A stretch of DNA of 64,000 bases from Candidatus Liberibacter solanacearum CLso-ZC1. GTDB lineage: Bacteria > Pseudomonadota > Alphaproteobacteria > Rhizobiales > Rhizobiaceae. Positions 27,819 through 36,522 of the stretch are shown here, piece by piece. Below the pieces are notes generated by a model. The model worked only from the letters and a program-made list of their open reading frames with translations, had not been told where the DNA came from and did not search any database. The stretch is taken from contig NC_014774.1 in the NCBI RefSeq assembly GCF_000183665.1, positions 1 to 64,000 of the forward strand. The letters run 5' to 3'. The position numbers and the translations under genes were made by a program. The number at the start of each line of letters is the position of its first letter. Positions within the stretch are counted from its first letter, which is position 1.

Positions 27819-28772
27819 ATGCATAATTATCTTGATTTTGAAAAACAAATTTCTGATTTAGAAGCACAAATTCATGAACTCAAAAAACTATCTCGTGAAG
27901 ATGATGCAAAAGAATACTCCGAAGAAATTAAAAAACTGGAAGCAGCAGTTCAAAATGCTCTCTCTGAGATTTATTCGAAACTTACTCCTTGGCAAAAGAC
28001 TCAAATTTCTAGGCATCCCAACAGACCTCATTACGTTGATTATATAAATTCTCTTTTTACTGACTTTATACCTCTATCAGGAGATCGCTTATTTGGAGAT
28101 GATCCAGCAATGCAAATTGGTCTCGCAAAGTTTCATGGACAGTCTGTTGCTATTGTAGGGCAAGAAAAAGGTTCTGATACAAAATCACGAATCAAACATA
28201 ATTTTGGGAGTCCGCGTCCTGAAGGATATCGTAAAGCTATACGCCTTATGAAAATGGCTGATCACTTTGAATTACCAGTCATTTCACTTATAGATACAGC
28301 TGGAGCATATCCTGGAGTTGATGCAGAAGAGCGTGGACAAGGAGAAGCCATTGCTCGTTCTACCGAGATGTGCCTTAAATTACAAGTTCCAATCATTGCA
28401 ATCATTATTGGAGAAGGAGGATCTGGTGGGGCAATGGGGATCGCTGCTGCGAATTATGTTTATATGTTAGAACATTCCATTTATAGCGTTATTTCCCCAG
28501 AAGGAGCCGCATCAATCCTATGGAGAGATCCTTCTCGTGCCGCACAAGCAGCTATAGCTATGAAAATAACATCGTCTGATTTAAAAGAGCTTGCTATCAT
28601 TGATGGGATAATTCCAGAGCCTATAGGAGGGGCGCATAGAAATCCTGCACAAACAATTGCTTCTGTTGATGAAGTAATAAAAAAATCCTTGTTAGAGGCA
28701 TCAATATACTCTGGAAAAGAAATACGTCAACATAGACATCAAAAATATCTAAACATTGGACGAAATTTATAA
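27819..28772 (+). CDS. accA: Acetyl-CoA carboxylase carboxyltransferase subunit alpha
   Basis: A 317-residue subunit that with AccD moves CO2 from biotin to acetyl-CoA, giving malonyl-CoA for fatty acid synthesis. The N-terminal helical region (LDFEKQISDLEAQIHELKKL) and family segments RLFGDDPAM, NFGSPRPEGYRKA, DTAGAYPGVDAEERGQ, GEGGSGGAMGIAAA and SVISPEGAASILWRD are all present. Full length. No accD nearby. Confidence 0.95.
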   Translation: MHNYLDFEKQISDLEAQIHELKKLSREDDAKEYSEEIKKLEAAVQNALSEIYSKLTPWQKTQISRHPNRPHYVDYINSLFTDFIPLSGDRLFGDDPAMQIGLAKFHGQSVAIVGQEKGSDTKSRIKHNFGSPRPEGYRKAIRLMKMADHFELPVISLIDTAGAYPGVDAEERGQGEAIARSTEMCLKLQVPIIAIIIGEGGSGGAMGIAAANYVYMLEHSIYSVISPEGAASILWRDPSRAAQAAIAMKITSSDLKELAIIDGIIPEPIGGAHRNPAQTIASVDEVIKKSLLEASIYSGKEIRQHRHQKYLNIGRNL

Positions 28773-28831
28773 ATGATTTCTCATTCGCAGTATCTCTTTC
28801 CTGGCTTTATAGAACAATCAAAGATTCCAAA

Positions 28832-29539
28832 GTGATAAAATTATACAATGTTATACCATTTATACTATTAATATTCCTCAATGGATGCGCTCATAAGCCA
28901 TTGGTTGATAAAGCGGAATATCCCTTACCCAAGAGCTTAGTACGCTATATGGAGAAGAAAAAAACCTCACCTTACCACCCTTCTTTGATACGCATATTTA
29001 AAGAAGAGAATATCCTTGAAATATGGAAATATACCTACGACGCGCAATATATCCTGTTGAAGCAATATAAAATATGCGCATGGTCAGGGATTATTGGACC
29101 TAAGATAGAAACAGGAGACAGACAATCTCCTGAAGGATTTTATTACATAGGATGGAATAATTTAAATCCTAATTCAAAATATTATCTATCAATCAACATC
29201 GGATTTCCTAACGAATTCGATAGAGAACATAATCGAACAGGAACCGATATCATGATTCACGGAGGGTGTTCCTCTGCAGGATGTTATGCAATGAATGATA
29301 AACAAATTCTAGAAATTTATGCGATAATACGAGATTCTCTCAGAGGAAAGATGCAATCATATATACAAGTACAAGCATTCCCTTTTCGCATGACACAAGA
29401 AAATATGAAACGTTACCAAACACATCCAGACTATTTTTTCTGGAATATTCTTAAAATAGGATACGATTATTTTGAAAATAATCACCTGGAACCCATCGTA
29501 CAAGTATTGAATAAACAATATGTATTTTTAAAAGAATAA
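28832..29539 (+). CDS. L,D-transpeptidase (YkuD family) lipoprotein
   Basis: A 235-residue protein beginning at GTG 28832. A signal peptide with lipobox (LNGC, Cys19) makes it a lipoprotein. The YkuD catalytic motif HGx3-4[ST]xGC is present in IMIHGGCSSAGCYAM, with the nucleophile being the second Cys. Such enzymes form 3-3 peptidoglycan cross-links or attach proteins to the wall, which is important in Rhizobiales that grow from a pole. It follows accA by 59 bp. Confidence 0.85.
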   Translation: MIKLYNVIPFILLIFLNGCAHKPLVDKAEYPLPKSLVRYMEKKKTSPYHPSLIRIFKEENILEIWKYTYDAQYILLKQYKICAWSGIIGPKIETGDRQSPEGFYYIGWNNLNPNSKYYLSINIGFPNEFDREHNRTGTDIMIHGGCSSAGCYAMNDKQILEIYAIIRDSLRGKMQSYIQVQAFPFRMTQENMKRYQTHPDYFFWNILKIGYDYFENNHLEPIVQVLNKQYVFLKE

Positions 29540-29831
29540 ACGGAATTATGGCGTGGTTTTTACCATTTCTATCTATCATTATCTCATGCAAATTTATAAA
29601 CGTATTTAAAAAAATAATGAATTTTTAACCTCTCTTTTCTTTTTAAGGGTAAATTATCACTTTTAAATCTAAAAACACTATACTATTTTATAGTTATACA
29701 ATATCCTGGAATCAATGGGGGATTCTCTGCTGTATTAAAATTAAGATTTGATAAGATCATTATTCTTGATTGTATGTGTGATTCAAATAACTAGGAAATC
29801 AACGACAGTTTATTAGCTAGGAGTAAAAGCT

Positions 29832-30104
29832 ATGGAAATACGAAGCGTGGAAAATAAAACGCAAGATCTTGATACCCTCCTTCTTCATGAAAAAATGCAA
29901 GCTGCAATTGAATATCAGAATGAAGCTTGGGCAGGTGGTATGGCAGATGGAATAGAACCAGAAATTATTGCTAACGCCGCTATCACTCAGGCAATTCGCG
30001 AAACAGTACGTCTCCATGGAGAAGAAAAAGTAGAATTACTTATCAATTCACTGATATCCCGCATGCTGGCAGGAGAGTTTTCTCCCGAGCGAGTTATTCA
30101 GTAA
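29832..30104 (+). CDS. Small conserved hypothetical protein
   Basis: A 90-residue acidic, helix-forming cytosolic protein (for example AIEYQNEAWAGGMADGIEPE, then ANAAITQAIRETVRLHGEEK). No signal peptide or membrane segment. A strong ribosome binding site (TAGGAG, 8 nt before the ATG) and amphipathic helices support a real gene. I think similar small proteins occur in rhizobia, but I do not know a function. Confidence 0.6.
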   Translation: MEIRSVENKTQDLDTLLLHEKMQAAIEYQNEAWAGGMADGIEPEIIANAAITQAIRETVRLHGEEKVELLINSLISRMLAGEFSPERVIQ

Positions 30105-30236
30105 ATAAATAAAAAATTATTATTAGCAAAAAAGAATTCTCGTGATAGCCATCATAGGCTAATTCTTAATTTTTATAGAAAATTATATTTAACAAGCCAA
30201 TAAAAATTTGCTGAAAGCACTTGTTTGAGAAAATAA

Positions 30237-31052
30237 ATGCCATCTGTTTACCTATCAAGCCAATCTTTTATAAAAGTTCGAGGTAAATCTGCCTCTACTT
30301 TTTTACAAGGAATTATTACAGCAGATATAACGTCTTTGCCTTTTGATGTTGCACGTGGTAGCGCACTTCTAACCCCTCAAGGAAAAATTTTATTTTATTT
30401 TTTGATAAGCAAAATTGAAGAAGATGTTTTTGTATTAGAAATAAATAAGCTGCAACGTGATTCGTTTATAGAAAAGCTTCTTTTTTATAAATTACGCTCA
30501 GATGTTGCCTTGGAAGTTCAACCAATAAACGGAATCACCCTATCTTGGAATCAAGAACAGGCTCCTACAAGCCCTTCCTTTATTGATGAAAGATTTTCAA
30601 TAGCCGGTATATTACTTCACAGAACATGGGGATATAATGAAGAATCTACATCTGACCCTAAAGAATATCATGAACTTAGAATTAATTATGGGATAGTTGA
30701 ACCTATCCCTGACTTCCCGCCTTCTACGATATTCCCTCATGATGCCTTGATGGACCTTGTTAAAGGAATTTCTTTTACGAAAGGTTGTTATGTCGGGCAA
30801 GAAGTTGTTTCCCGAATGCAACACCGTAATATAGTGCGTAAACGTCCAATAATTATAACGGGATATAACGCTCTTCCGGCTAATGGCTCCTCTCTCTTTG
30901 TTGACAACACAAAAATAGGAACACTTGGAATCATTGTAGGGGAAAAAGCTCTGGCTATAGCTCGAATAGATAAAGTGAGCAATGCTATAGAAAAAAATAT
31001 GGCACTAACAGCAGATGGAATAAAAGTGACTATTACCCTGCCTCCTTGGTGA
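30237..31052 (+). CDS. ygfZ: YgfZ/GcvT-like folate-binding protein
   Basis: A 271-residue protein of the YgfZ family, which uses folate to help repair or assemble certain iron-sulfur enzymes. The defining motif KGCYVGQEVVSRMQHRN is at about residues 181-197 with the conserved Cys. The N-terminal region SFIKVRGKSASTFLQGIITAD matches the GcvT-like fold. It is shorter than the 325-residue E. coli protein but normal for alphaproteobacteria. Confidence 0.88.
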   Translation: MPSVYLSSQSFIKVRGKSASTFLQGIITADITSLPFDVARGSALLTPQGKILFYFLISKIEEDVFVLEINKLQRDSFIEKLLFYKLRSDVALEVQPINGITLSWNQEQAPTSPSFIDERFSIAGILLHRTWGYNEESTSDPKEYHELRINYGIVEPIPDFPPSTIFPHDALMDLVKGISFTKGCYVGQEVVSRMQHRNIVRKRPIIITGYNALPANGSSLFVDNTKIGTLGIIVGEKALAIARIDKVSNAIEKNMALTADGIKVTITLPPW

Positions 31053-31171
31053 GGAAGTAAATTTTCTGCGCACTAGAATATTCCATAAAAAAAGAAAATA
31101 AAATCGTAAAATCAGTTACTTAAGATACTCTAACCCTGAATCTATAGGGTGTTGATTCTACTATGTTTTCT

Positions 31172-31272
31172 TTATTGCAATCCCGCATCTTTTGACTATC
31201 AGATTATCGCTAATTTTTCAACAATAGCTCTGCCTCAATCTCTCTTCTCGCAAATAACCCTTTCAACTTCTT
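31172..31272. repeat. 101-bp repeat, copy 1 (lysozyme 3' end)
   Basis: Aligns without gaps to 32207-32307 at an offset of 1035. Shared blocks include TTTTGACTATCAGATTATCG. The repeat holds the end of a lysozyme gene and bases beyond its stop. Confidence 0.85.
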
Positions 31273-31275
31273 CGG
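31210..31275 (-). pseudogene. C-terminal remnant of a phage lysozyme
   Basis: Only the last 20 or so codons remain: KKLKGLFARREIEAELLLKN followed by TAG at 31210-31212. They match the C-terminus of the longer lysozyme pseudogene at 32245 (KKLKGLVARREIEVELLLEN). The sequence upstream no longer resembles the family. Confidence 0.7.
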
Positions 31276-31440
31276 GATGCAAGGGGCTTATGACTTTAAG
31301 ATTACCAATGACAACCTAGAACAAGCAGTCAAACAAATATGCTTCGTAAGAGAAATTGTTAAGGTGGGAAAGAATAATAATGCATCCTTGCACTTTTTAG
31401 GTTATAAGCTATAATAAGTAAAAATTATGGAGATATGGAT

Positions 31441-31740
31441 ATGACAAACGTTGCAGAAAAAGAAAAAAATCACAAAACATCTTCTCAACCTCTCACTGAT
31501 TATCGCTTGACTCTACTTGAGAACAACTATGATCGACTCAATGATAAGCTAGATAAGATCCTTGTTGCAGTACGCGGAATGTTGTGGAAAATTCCAGCGA
31601 TCTTTGCAGCTATCTCGCTTCTTCTGCACAGTTTTATCAGTGTACTAGAATTTCCTATTAAAATATTTGAAATATTGCAATATTTAAAATATGATCAACT
31701 AGGAGGAGCCAATTGTTACAATTATTTTATAATTCTATAG
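31441..31740 (+). CDS. Small coiled-coil protein with one membrane segment, phage-like
   Basis: A 99-residue protein from ATG 31441, which lies 9 nt after GGAG; another in-frame ATG two codons earlier is too close to it. A hydrophilic region with heptad-like leucines (LTLLENNYDRLNDKLDKILV) precedes a hydrophobic helix (IPAIFAAISLLLHSFISVLE). The layout resembles small accessory lysis or holin-associated proteins of phages, but no family is certain. It lies between two decayed lysis genes and may still be intact. Confidence 0.5.
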   Translation: MTNVAEKEKNHKTSSQPLTDYRLTLLENNYDRLNDKLDKILVAVRGMLWKIPAIFAAISLLLHSFISVLEFPIKIFEILQYLKYDQLGGANCYNYFIIL

Positions 31741-31782
31741 TATTTTTTAATATTAACATAGTGCTAATTAGGAAGAGTTATA

Positions 31783-32012
31783 ATGCTTGGTATAGCTAAT
31801 GATTTTTATAAAGACCAAACGCACCAAGCTGTAGGAACAATATCAGGCGTGGTATGTGGTGCAAAAGCTTTTTTTATAAGATAATAAAGGTATTGACGGG
31901 AGAAAGTCTTGTTTCCACTTTGGAATCACAAGTAAAAAACTATCTCGACCCTGTTCGCCCCGCTATTGAAAATAGAATAATTTTATATCAGATAAGGGAG
32001 CGTCAATTATGA
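31783..32012 (+). pseudogene. Small phage-like protein, frameshifted at a T-run
   Basis: From ATG 31783 (preceded by GGAAG) one frame reads MLGIANDFYKDQTHQAVGTI and onward for 33 codons, stopping at 31882. The -1 frame then continues as KIIKVLTGESLVSTLESQVK and onward to TGA 32012. The break is in a run of seven T at 31869-31875; one more T would restore about 76 residues. Family unknown; position among lysis genes suggests phage origin. Confidence 0.5.
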
Positions 32013-32091
32013 AGTACTGGTTATATCCCTTAGAAAAGACGTTTATAAGAATTTAAACAGACAAAGAAAACCCTAACCCCCGCTTGTTCTA

Positions 32092-32121
32092 AACGATTTT
32101 ATTGGTATACCAGAAACCAAG
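32092..32121 (-). pseudogene. Remnant of a second holin C-terminus
   Basis: Thirty bases match 33139-33168 at 28 positions and encode LGFWYTNKIV on the minus strand, corresponding to LGFWYTDKIV of the holin-like pseudogene. Flanking sequence has diverged. Confidence 0.6.
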
Positions 32122-32164
32122 GGGTTAGAGAACAACAAGGGATTGATTACCGTTGTATGTCATG

Positions 32165-32200
32165 CTTTCACACCAAAAACAAGGTATGAGAATACTATAA
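32165..32200. repeat. 36-bp dispersed repeat, copy 2
   Basis: Matches 6345-6380 at about 34 of 36 positions; the hairpin arms are TCACACC and a changed GGTATGA here. It lies just beyond the 3' end of the decayed lysozyme gene, so it may have been its terminator. Confidence 0.65.
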
Positions 32201-32206
32201 TTTTTA

Positions 32207-32307
32207 TTATTGCAATCCCGTATCTTTTGACTATCAGATTATCGCTAATTTTCCAACAATAGCTCTACCTCTATTTCTCTTCGAGCCACAAGCCCTTTCA
32301 ACTTCTT
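32207..32307. repeat. 101-bp repeat, copy 2
   Basis: Partner of 31172-31272; it covers the end of the longer lysozyme pseudogene and about 40 bases beyond its stop. Confidence 0.85.
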
Positions 32308-32676
32308 TCCTCCAGAAAAAACCCATCTTTTGCATTCATGAGATGCACTCTTCTAATCTTCAGAATATACACGTTTTCTCAAAGTGCTATTCCTATACCT
32401 CCCTATTCCAAGATTAAAAACAAAATCCCCAATAGCCGATATGCGGTTTTCACCAGCATGAATAAGAATCGGGGCAACGGTAAATACTTGGCTTAAGCAC
32501 TTCGAAACATCCTATTTAAGAAGATCATCTGCCTGTTGTTCAGTTATGCCCAAGTCCTCAAAAACATCATTTCCAGTATGGCCATAACCGATAGTCCAAA
32601 TGCTAGCGGGACAACGGTAGGCAGATAGACGAAGCCCTTCAAATTTTTTGATTAAATCAATTAAAAGCTGTGGCAT
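32245..32676 (-). pseudogene. Phage lysozyme (glycoside hydrolase family 24) with two in-frame stops
   Basis: From ATG 32676 the frame runs 143 residues to TAG 32245 but is broken by two TAG codons, after codons 54 (ADDLLK) and 106 (VYSED). The family is clear: LIKKFEGLRLSAYRCP with the catalytic Glu, then ASIWTIGYGHTG; the triad spacing E-x8-C-x5-T is kept, with Cys in place of Asp as in some phage lysozymes. AIGDFVFNLGIG and GGKKLKGLVARREIEVELLL complete the fold. It would have cut peptidoglycan at the end of a phage cycle. Read-through of both stops seems unlikely, so it is probably dead. Confidence 0.85.
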
Positions 32677-32775
32677 GATCTTGACTAACACAACCTAAAG
32701 ATGTTAATTTGTGTTAATTTGTATTAAATAAGATTAATACACGAACAACGATATTGCCTATATACGGGGAACGAC

Positions 32776-33124
32776 ATGAATATAAAAAAGATAGGATTAA
32801 TTTCTACAGTTGCGATGATATCAACAGCTGTTTTCTTAGGTGGTTGTGATATAGATGATATAATACCTAAAACAAGGAAAGTAGCAAAGAAAGTAGCATC
32901 TGAAGTAGCTAAAAGCTAAAACAGCCGAAGCTGAAGTAGTTAAAAAACCTAGAGCACCTAGAAAAGCTAAAACAACTGAAGTAGCTGAAGTAGCTGAAGT
33001 AGCTGAAGTAGTTAAAAAACCTAGAACACCTAAAAAAGCTAAAACAAAAGCTGAAGTAGATGAAATAGCTAAAGAAGCTGAAATAGCTGCAATAACTGGT
33101 AACCCAGTAACTGAAACTAACTAA
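32776..33124 (+). pseudogene. Lipoprotein with Lys/Ala/Glu repeats, frameshifted
   Basis: ATG 32776 follows GGGGA with good spacing. The first frame gives 47 residues with a lipoprotein signal (AMISTAVFLGGC, Cys24) and stops at 32917. The next frame continues the same repetitive style to TAA 33122: AKTAEAEVVKKPRAPRKAKT, a triple 9-bp repeat GCTGAAGTA (about 32981-33010) and a second KKPRTPKKAKT unit. The break lies in the short repeat GCTAAAAGCTAAAA, a place where slippage changes length easily. Restored, it would have about 115 residues. Function unknown; the style recalls the repeat lipoprotein at 6891. Confidence 0.65.
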
Positions 33125-33610
33125 CTTCGCTTCTTTTGAACGATTTTATCGGTGTACCAGAAACCAAGAATACAAGCGATAATATCTTGTTCAAATGGGC
33201 TTAAGATCGAAAGGGGGCTTCTATCAAAGATGCCCTCTTTCACACTAACACTCCACCAGACCAATAACGGATAAATAATAATCCAAAAAAAGGTTGTGAG
33301 AGGTAGAATTAAGGGAGTCAAAGCCATCAATCCATTTGACACCACTACCACTCTTGACCTTTTGGGCTTTTATTCTTGCTAATCTGATTGACTGATCAAC
33401 TTTAAGTTCTTCAATTGCGTATTTAATATCTGCAAGATCTAGCTGAGTAGAGCCGTTAATCCGTGCCAACTCAAGCTTCGTCTTATCATATTCAATCGAT
33501 TGTTTTTGCATCAGATATTCTAATACACCATCAGCTATTTTCTCAAATACCGAGGGGATGAAACGAAGAGCTAATCTAAATAGGCCACTTGCAAGAAACG
33601 ACTCCATCAT
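33121..33610 (-). pseudogene. Holin-like (3-TM, gene-transfer-agent type) protein, frameshifted
   Basis: Frame 1 from ATG 33610 reads MMESFLASGLFRLALRFIPS and onward, with a helical part (SIEYDKTKLELARINGSTQL) to GSGVKWIDG. The family-typical continuation lies in the neighbouring frame: LMALTPLILPLTTFFWIIIY, then LLVWW and a last helix ending ACILGFWYTDKIVQKK. The two frames overlap between 33245 and 33351, with the shift near 33320. The pattern W-[IV]-D..., membrane helices, then GFW-[FY]-x-D is typical of the 3-TM holin family of phages and gene transfer agents. Start overlaps the small gene upstream by 4 bp. Confidence 0.65.
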
Positions 33611-33858
33611 TGTTTAAGCCATCCTATATTATAGAGTGCGTAGATGATTGCTATGTGCTTTACGGATGCAAAGAACCATTTTAAACCGTAGAAGATATTA
33701 AGAATCTCATTGATACCTTGTTGTTACTTCTTGTCCCTCTCCTCTGATGCTTTTTGGAGGACGTCAATATGATCAACCCTGAGGGACAGGGCTTTGTATT
33801 CAGTGGTTAAAGTATTAAACTCTTGCCTAGTAACGGTTTGATCTTGTCTTTTAGCCAT
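33607..33858 (-). pseudogene. Coiled-coil/membrane phage protein with an in-frame stop
   Basis: ATG 33858 opens a frame of 83 codons to TGA 33607 with one TAA after codon 44. The first part is a predicted coiled coil (EFNTLTTEYKALSLRVDHID), and the part after the stop is hydrophobic (YGLKWFFASVKHIAIIYALY). A single base change would restore it. It directly precedes the holin-like gene and is similar in layout to the intact gene at 31441, suggesting a second copy of the same module. Confidence 0.6.
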
Positions 33859-34314
33859 TATTATGCTCGATGAAAGCCTCCCTATAATCTAATTGCCAAT
33901 TACGATTCCTAGAAAAAAAAACCCGAATCATTCGAATATTTATACCACAAGGTGATTTAGCACATAAAAGCTAAACATTCAAAATCAGATAAAAACATGC
34001 TCTAGTTTAATTTTATCTTCACTATACCCCCCTAAACAATTTTAATTTATAAGTATTGACAATGATTTTATGGGTTAGAGGGATAAAGTCGTTATCTAAA
34101 AATAAGGATTTTAGAGCTTCGGCAGAACTAAAAAGTAAAAACTTCAAATATTTAAAATTTTATAAAAATTGTCGGAGGGTAGGCTATATATACTTTTCAA
34201 ACTCCTCTTCGGGGGGCACCCCTCTTCCAAAATAAAAACCACATAAAACAGTAGGAAACACGTTGTGAAACCGAACATGAAATTAAACATGATCATTGTT
34301 TCCTTTCAAAATAT
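33859..34314. other. Gap in the phage region, nothing recognised
   Basis: About 450 bases with many stops in all frames. No ribosome binding site with a following frame, no tRNA and no att-like repeat was found. Confidence 0.4.
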
Positions 34315-34500
34315 CTAAGATGTTTTCTTGCCACTTGATGCTTTGGACGATTGATCCTTTACCTTCTCTATCAAAGATTGCATACGTGAAATTAAGATTT
34401 TTAATTGCCTCTTTCCGTAAATGTAATCATCGTTCCAATCCTCAGCATCCCAGGTTTCTTCATCGTCGCAGACCTTACGCAAATCAGAGATAAAAAAATA
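34315..34500 (-). pseudogene. C-terminal fragment of an unknown, possibly phage, protein
   Basis: The minus strand is open to the TAG at 34317-34315 and encodes SDLRKVCDDEETWDAEDWND followed by a basic coiled-coil-like tail (LKILISRMQSLIEKVKDQSS). The frame continues open upstream to about 34550 without a usable start. Its composition fits a real protein end rather than chance, but no family is recognised. Confidence 0.4.
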
Positions 34501-34744
34501 ATTTTTTTCTTCGAATATTAATAAACTATATGATATAGTGGCAGTGGAAGTAATATTTTATATTCTTGTATATTATAAAAAATATCTTCTATTGCGTACA
34601 TTTATAAACATGTAATATATAGCTTTTTCTAGTAGACATGTATTGCTAAATAGACAAATAATTATCGCATATTTTTACGATATACAATATTAAGGAAATA
34701 AAAACAGTGCCCGCATTATTTTCTCTTGTGATTTTTTTTTGAGA

Positions 34745-35542
34745 ATGATTAGATCTGCAATTATTCTACTTCCATTGTTCCTAGTATCTAGTTGTGGTTT
34801 TTTCGGATCTCGGATATCTGTTCCTGATCTCAATTCGTTGGAAAATATGAGTCACGAACAGTTGTTGAATGTAGCGTTTGAAATCGGCGAGAAATACCGA
34901 TCACATCCTAAAAACAAGCAGATAGGCATTATGTATGCAGATGCACTCAGAAGAGTAGGTCGTACTGTACAAGCACTGGCCGTCATGCGACAAGTTGCTA
35001 TAGTTTATCCTAAGGATCAAGAGGTGCTTGCAGCCTATGGAAAAGCTCTAGCAAATGCAGGATATCTAGAAGAAGCTCTTGATGCTGTCGATCGTTCACA
35101 AAGACCCGACATGCCTGATTGGAGATTGATATCTAGCAAAGCATCTATTCTTGCCCAAATGGGAAAATACTCAGAAGCGCTTGTAGAATATAACAGAGCT
35201 CTAGAATTAGCTCCAAATGAGCCTTCCATTATTTCTAATATGGCTATGTCTTATCTGTTGACAGGAGATCTACAGATGGCAGAAAAAGAATTACGCTACG
35301 CTGCGAAAATGGTAGGAGCTGACAGCCGTATACGACAAAACTTAGCCCTAGTCATTGGTTTACAAGGAAGGACAGAAGAAGCTTATGACATAGCATCAAA
35401 TGAACTATCCCCTGAAGAAGCTAAGGAAAATATAAATTATATTAAATCAATTCTTGCCCAAAAAGATCCTTGGAAAAAAATGGTTTTCAAAGAAACCCAT
35501 CGTGATAAAAAACAAAAATATGTTCCTACAAACAAAAAATAA
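34745..35542 (+). CDS. tadD: TPR lipoprotein, TadD-like (Flp pilus assembly)
   Basis: A 265-residue protein with a lipoprotein signal (IILLPLFLVSSC, lipobox Cys at about 17) and tetratricopeptide repeats, for example RVGRTVQALAVMRQVAIVYP, then MGKYSEALVEYNRALELAPN and LLTGDLQMAEKELRYAAKMV. This matches TadD, which helps assemble the Tad/Flp pilus secretin. I use ATG 34745 rather than the TTG two codons before. It stands apart from other tad genes, but two TadE-like genes lie at 13000-14247. Confidence 0.75.
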   Translation: MIRSAIILLPLFLVSSCGFFGSRISVPDLNSLENMSHEQLLNVAFEIGEKYRSHPKNKQIGIMYADALRRVGRTVQALAVMRQVAIVYPKDQEVLAAYGKALANAGYLEEALDAVDRSQRPDMPDWRLISSKASILAQMGKYSEALVEYNRALELAPNEPSIISNMAMSYLLTGDLQMAEKELRYAAKMVGADSRIRQNLALVIGLQGRTEEAYDIASNELSPEEAKENINYIKSILAQKDPWKKMVFKETHRDKKQKYVPTNKK

Positions 35543-35585
35543 TGATGAATATTCTTTTTCTAACGACTTTCTAACTTAAGCTATT

Positions 35586-36398
35586 TTAAAAAATAGTTTC
35601 TGAAATCAATCCTATCAAACCTATCATTATTCTCCATACAGCGAATGGAGTATATCCCCGCTTGGATATAAGGTTTAGTAAAAATCGCACAACAATCAAA
35701 CTCGTTATGAAAGAAGCCAAACAACCAATAATAATTGCTGAACGCATCTCATTCACAATAGAAGTATAATTCTTATAAGAATCCAATGCACAAGCACCTA
35801 TCATGGTTGGAATTGCTAGAAAGAAAGAAAATTCTGCAGCAGAACGTTTATCAGCGCCCAATACTATCGCACCAACAATAGTAGCACCCGAACGAGATGT
35901 GCCAGGAATCATTGCAAGACACTGGAAAAAACCTATTTTTATAGCTAAAAGTAAGGGATAATTTTTAATATCAAAATATTTTGATTGAAAATGTATACGA
36001 TCAACTGCCAATAATATAAAACCACCAACAATGAGACTGATATATATAACAATCGTTTCTTTAAATAATATTGACTTAATAAAATAATGCGCAAAAAAAC
36101 CTAAAATCCCTGCAGGAAGAAATCCAAAAAATAGAATTATGGCAAAATGACGAGAAGAAGAATCATATGGAAAAGAAAAAAATATATAAATAATTCTATG
36201 AAAATACACATATAATAAAGCTAAAACAGCCCCTAATTGAACTAAAATAGTAAAACTACTGCCTAAATCAACGCCTAAAAAACGACTTGCAAGCAATAAA
36301 TGAGCTGTTGAAGAAACAGGAATGAATTCTGTTATTCCCTCAACAAAACCTAAAATAAGTGCAAAAATTATAGAAGATTCAAACATCATATCCCACAA
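35586..36398 (-). CDS. uppP: Undecaprenyl-diphosphatase
   Basis: A 270-residue membrane enzyme (UppP/BacA) that recycles the lipid carrier of peptidoglycan by removing a phosphate from undecaprenyl pyrophosphate. Both signature regions are present: GFVEGITEFIPVSSTAHLLL and PGTSRSGATIVGAIVLGADK, then RSAAEFSFFLAIPTM. About eight hydrophobic helices. Divergent from the glutathione transferase gene, as in rhizobia. Confidence 0.95.
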   Translation of the reverse strand: MWDMMFESSIIFALILGFVEGITEFIPVSSTAHLLLASRFLGVDLGSSFTILVQLGAVLALLYVYFHRIIYIFFSFPYDSSSRHFAIILFFGFLPAGILGFFAHYFIKSILFKETIVIYISLIVGGFILLAVDRIHFQSKYFDIKNYPLLLAIKIGFFQCLAMIPGTSRSGATIVGAIVLGADKRSAAEFSFFLAIPTMIGACALDSYKNYTSIVNEMRSAIIIGCLASFITSLIVVRFLLNLISKRGYTPFAVWRIMIGLIGLISETIF

Positions 36399-36522
36399 TA
36401 TTTTACCTGATTATTACACATGTATCTTGTATCCACCATCTGTACATAATACAATAAGAACGTTCAAATCAATCTTAATTGATATCCACTTCCAAAATTT
36501 CAAAATGAATACTTAGGATACA

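Noticed and set aside
34296..34493. Plus-strand frame of 65 codons
   Set aside because: Antisense to the more protein-like C-terminal fragment on the minus strand.
31060..34600. Complete prophage
   Set aside because: No integrase, terminase, capsid or tail genes and no att repeats were found; only lysis-type remnants are visible.
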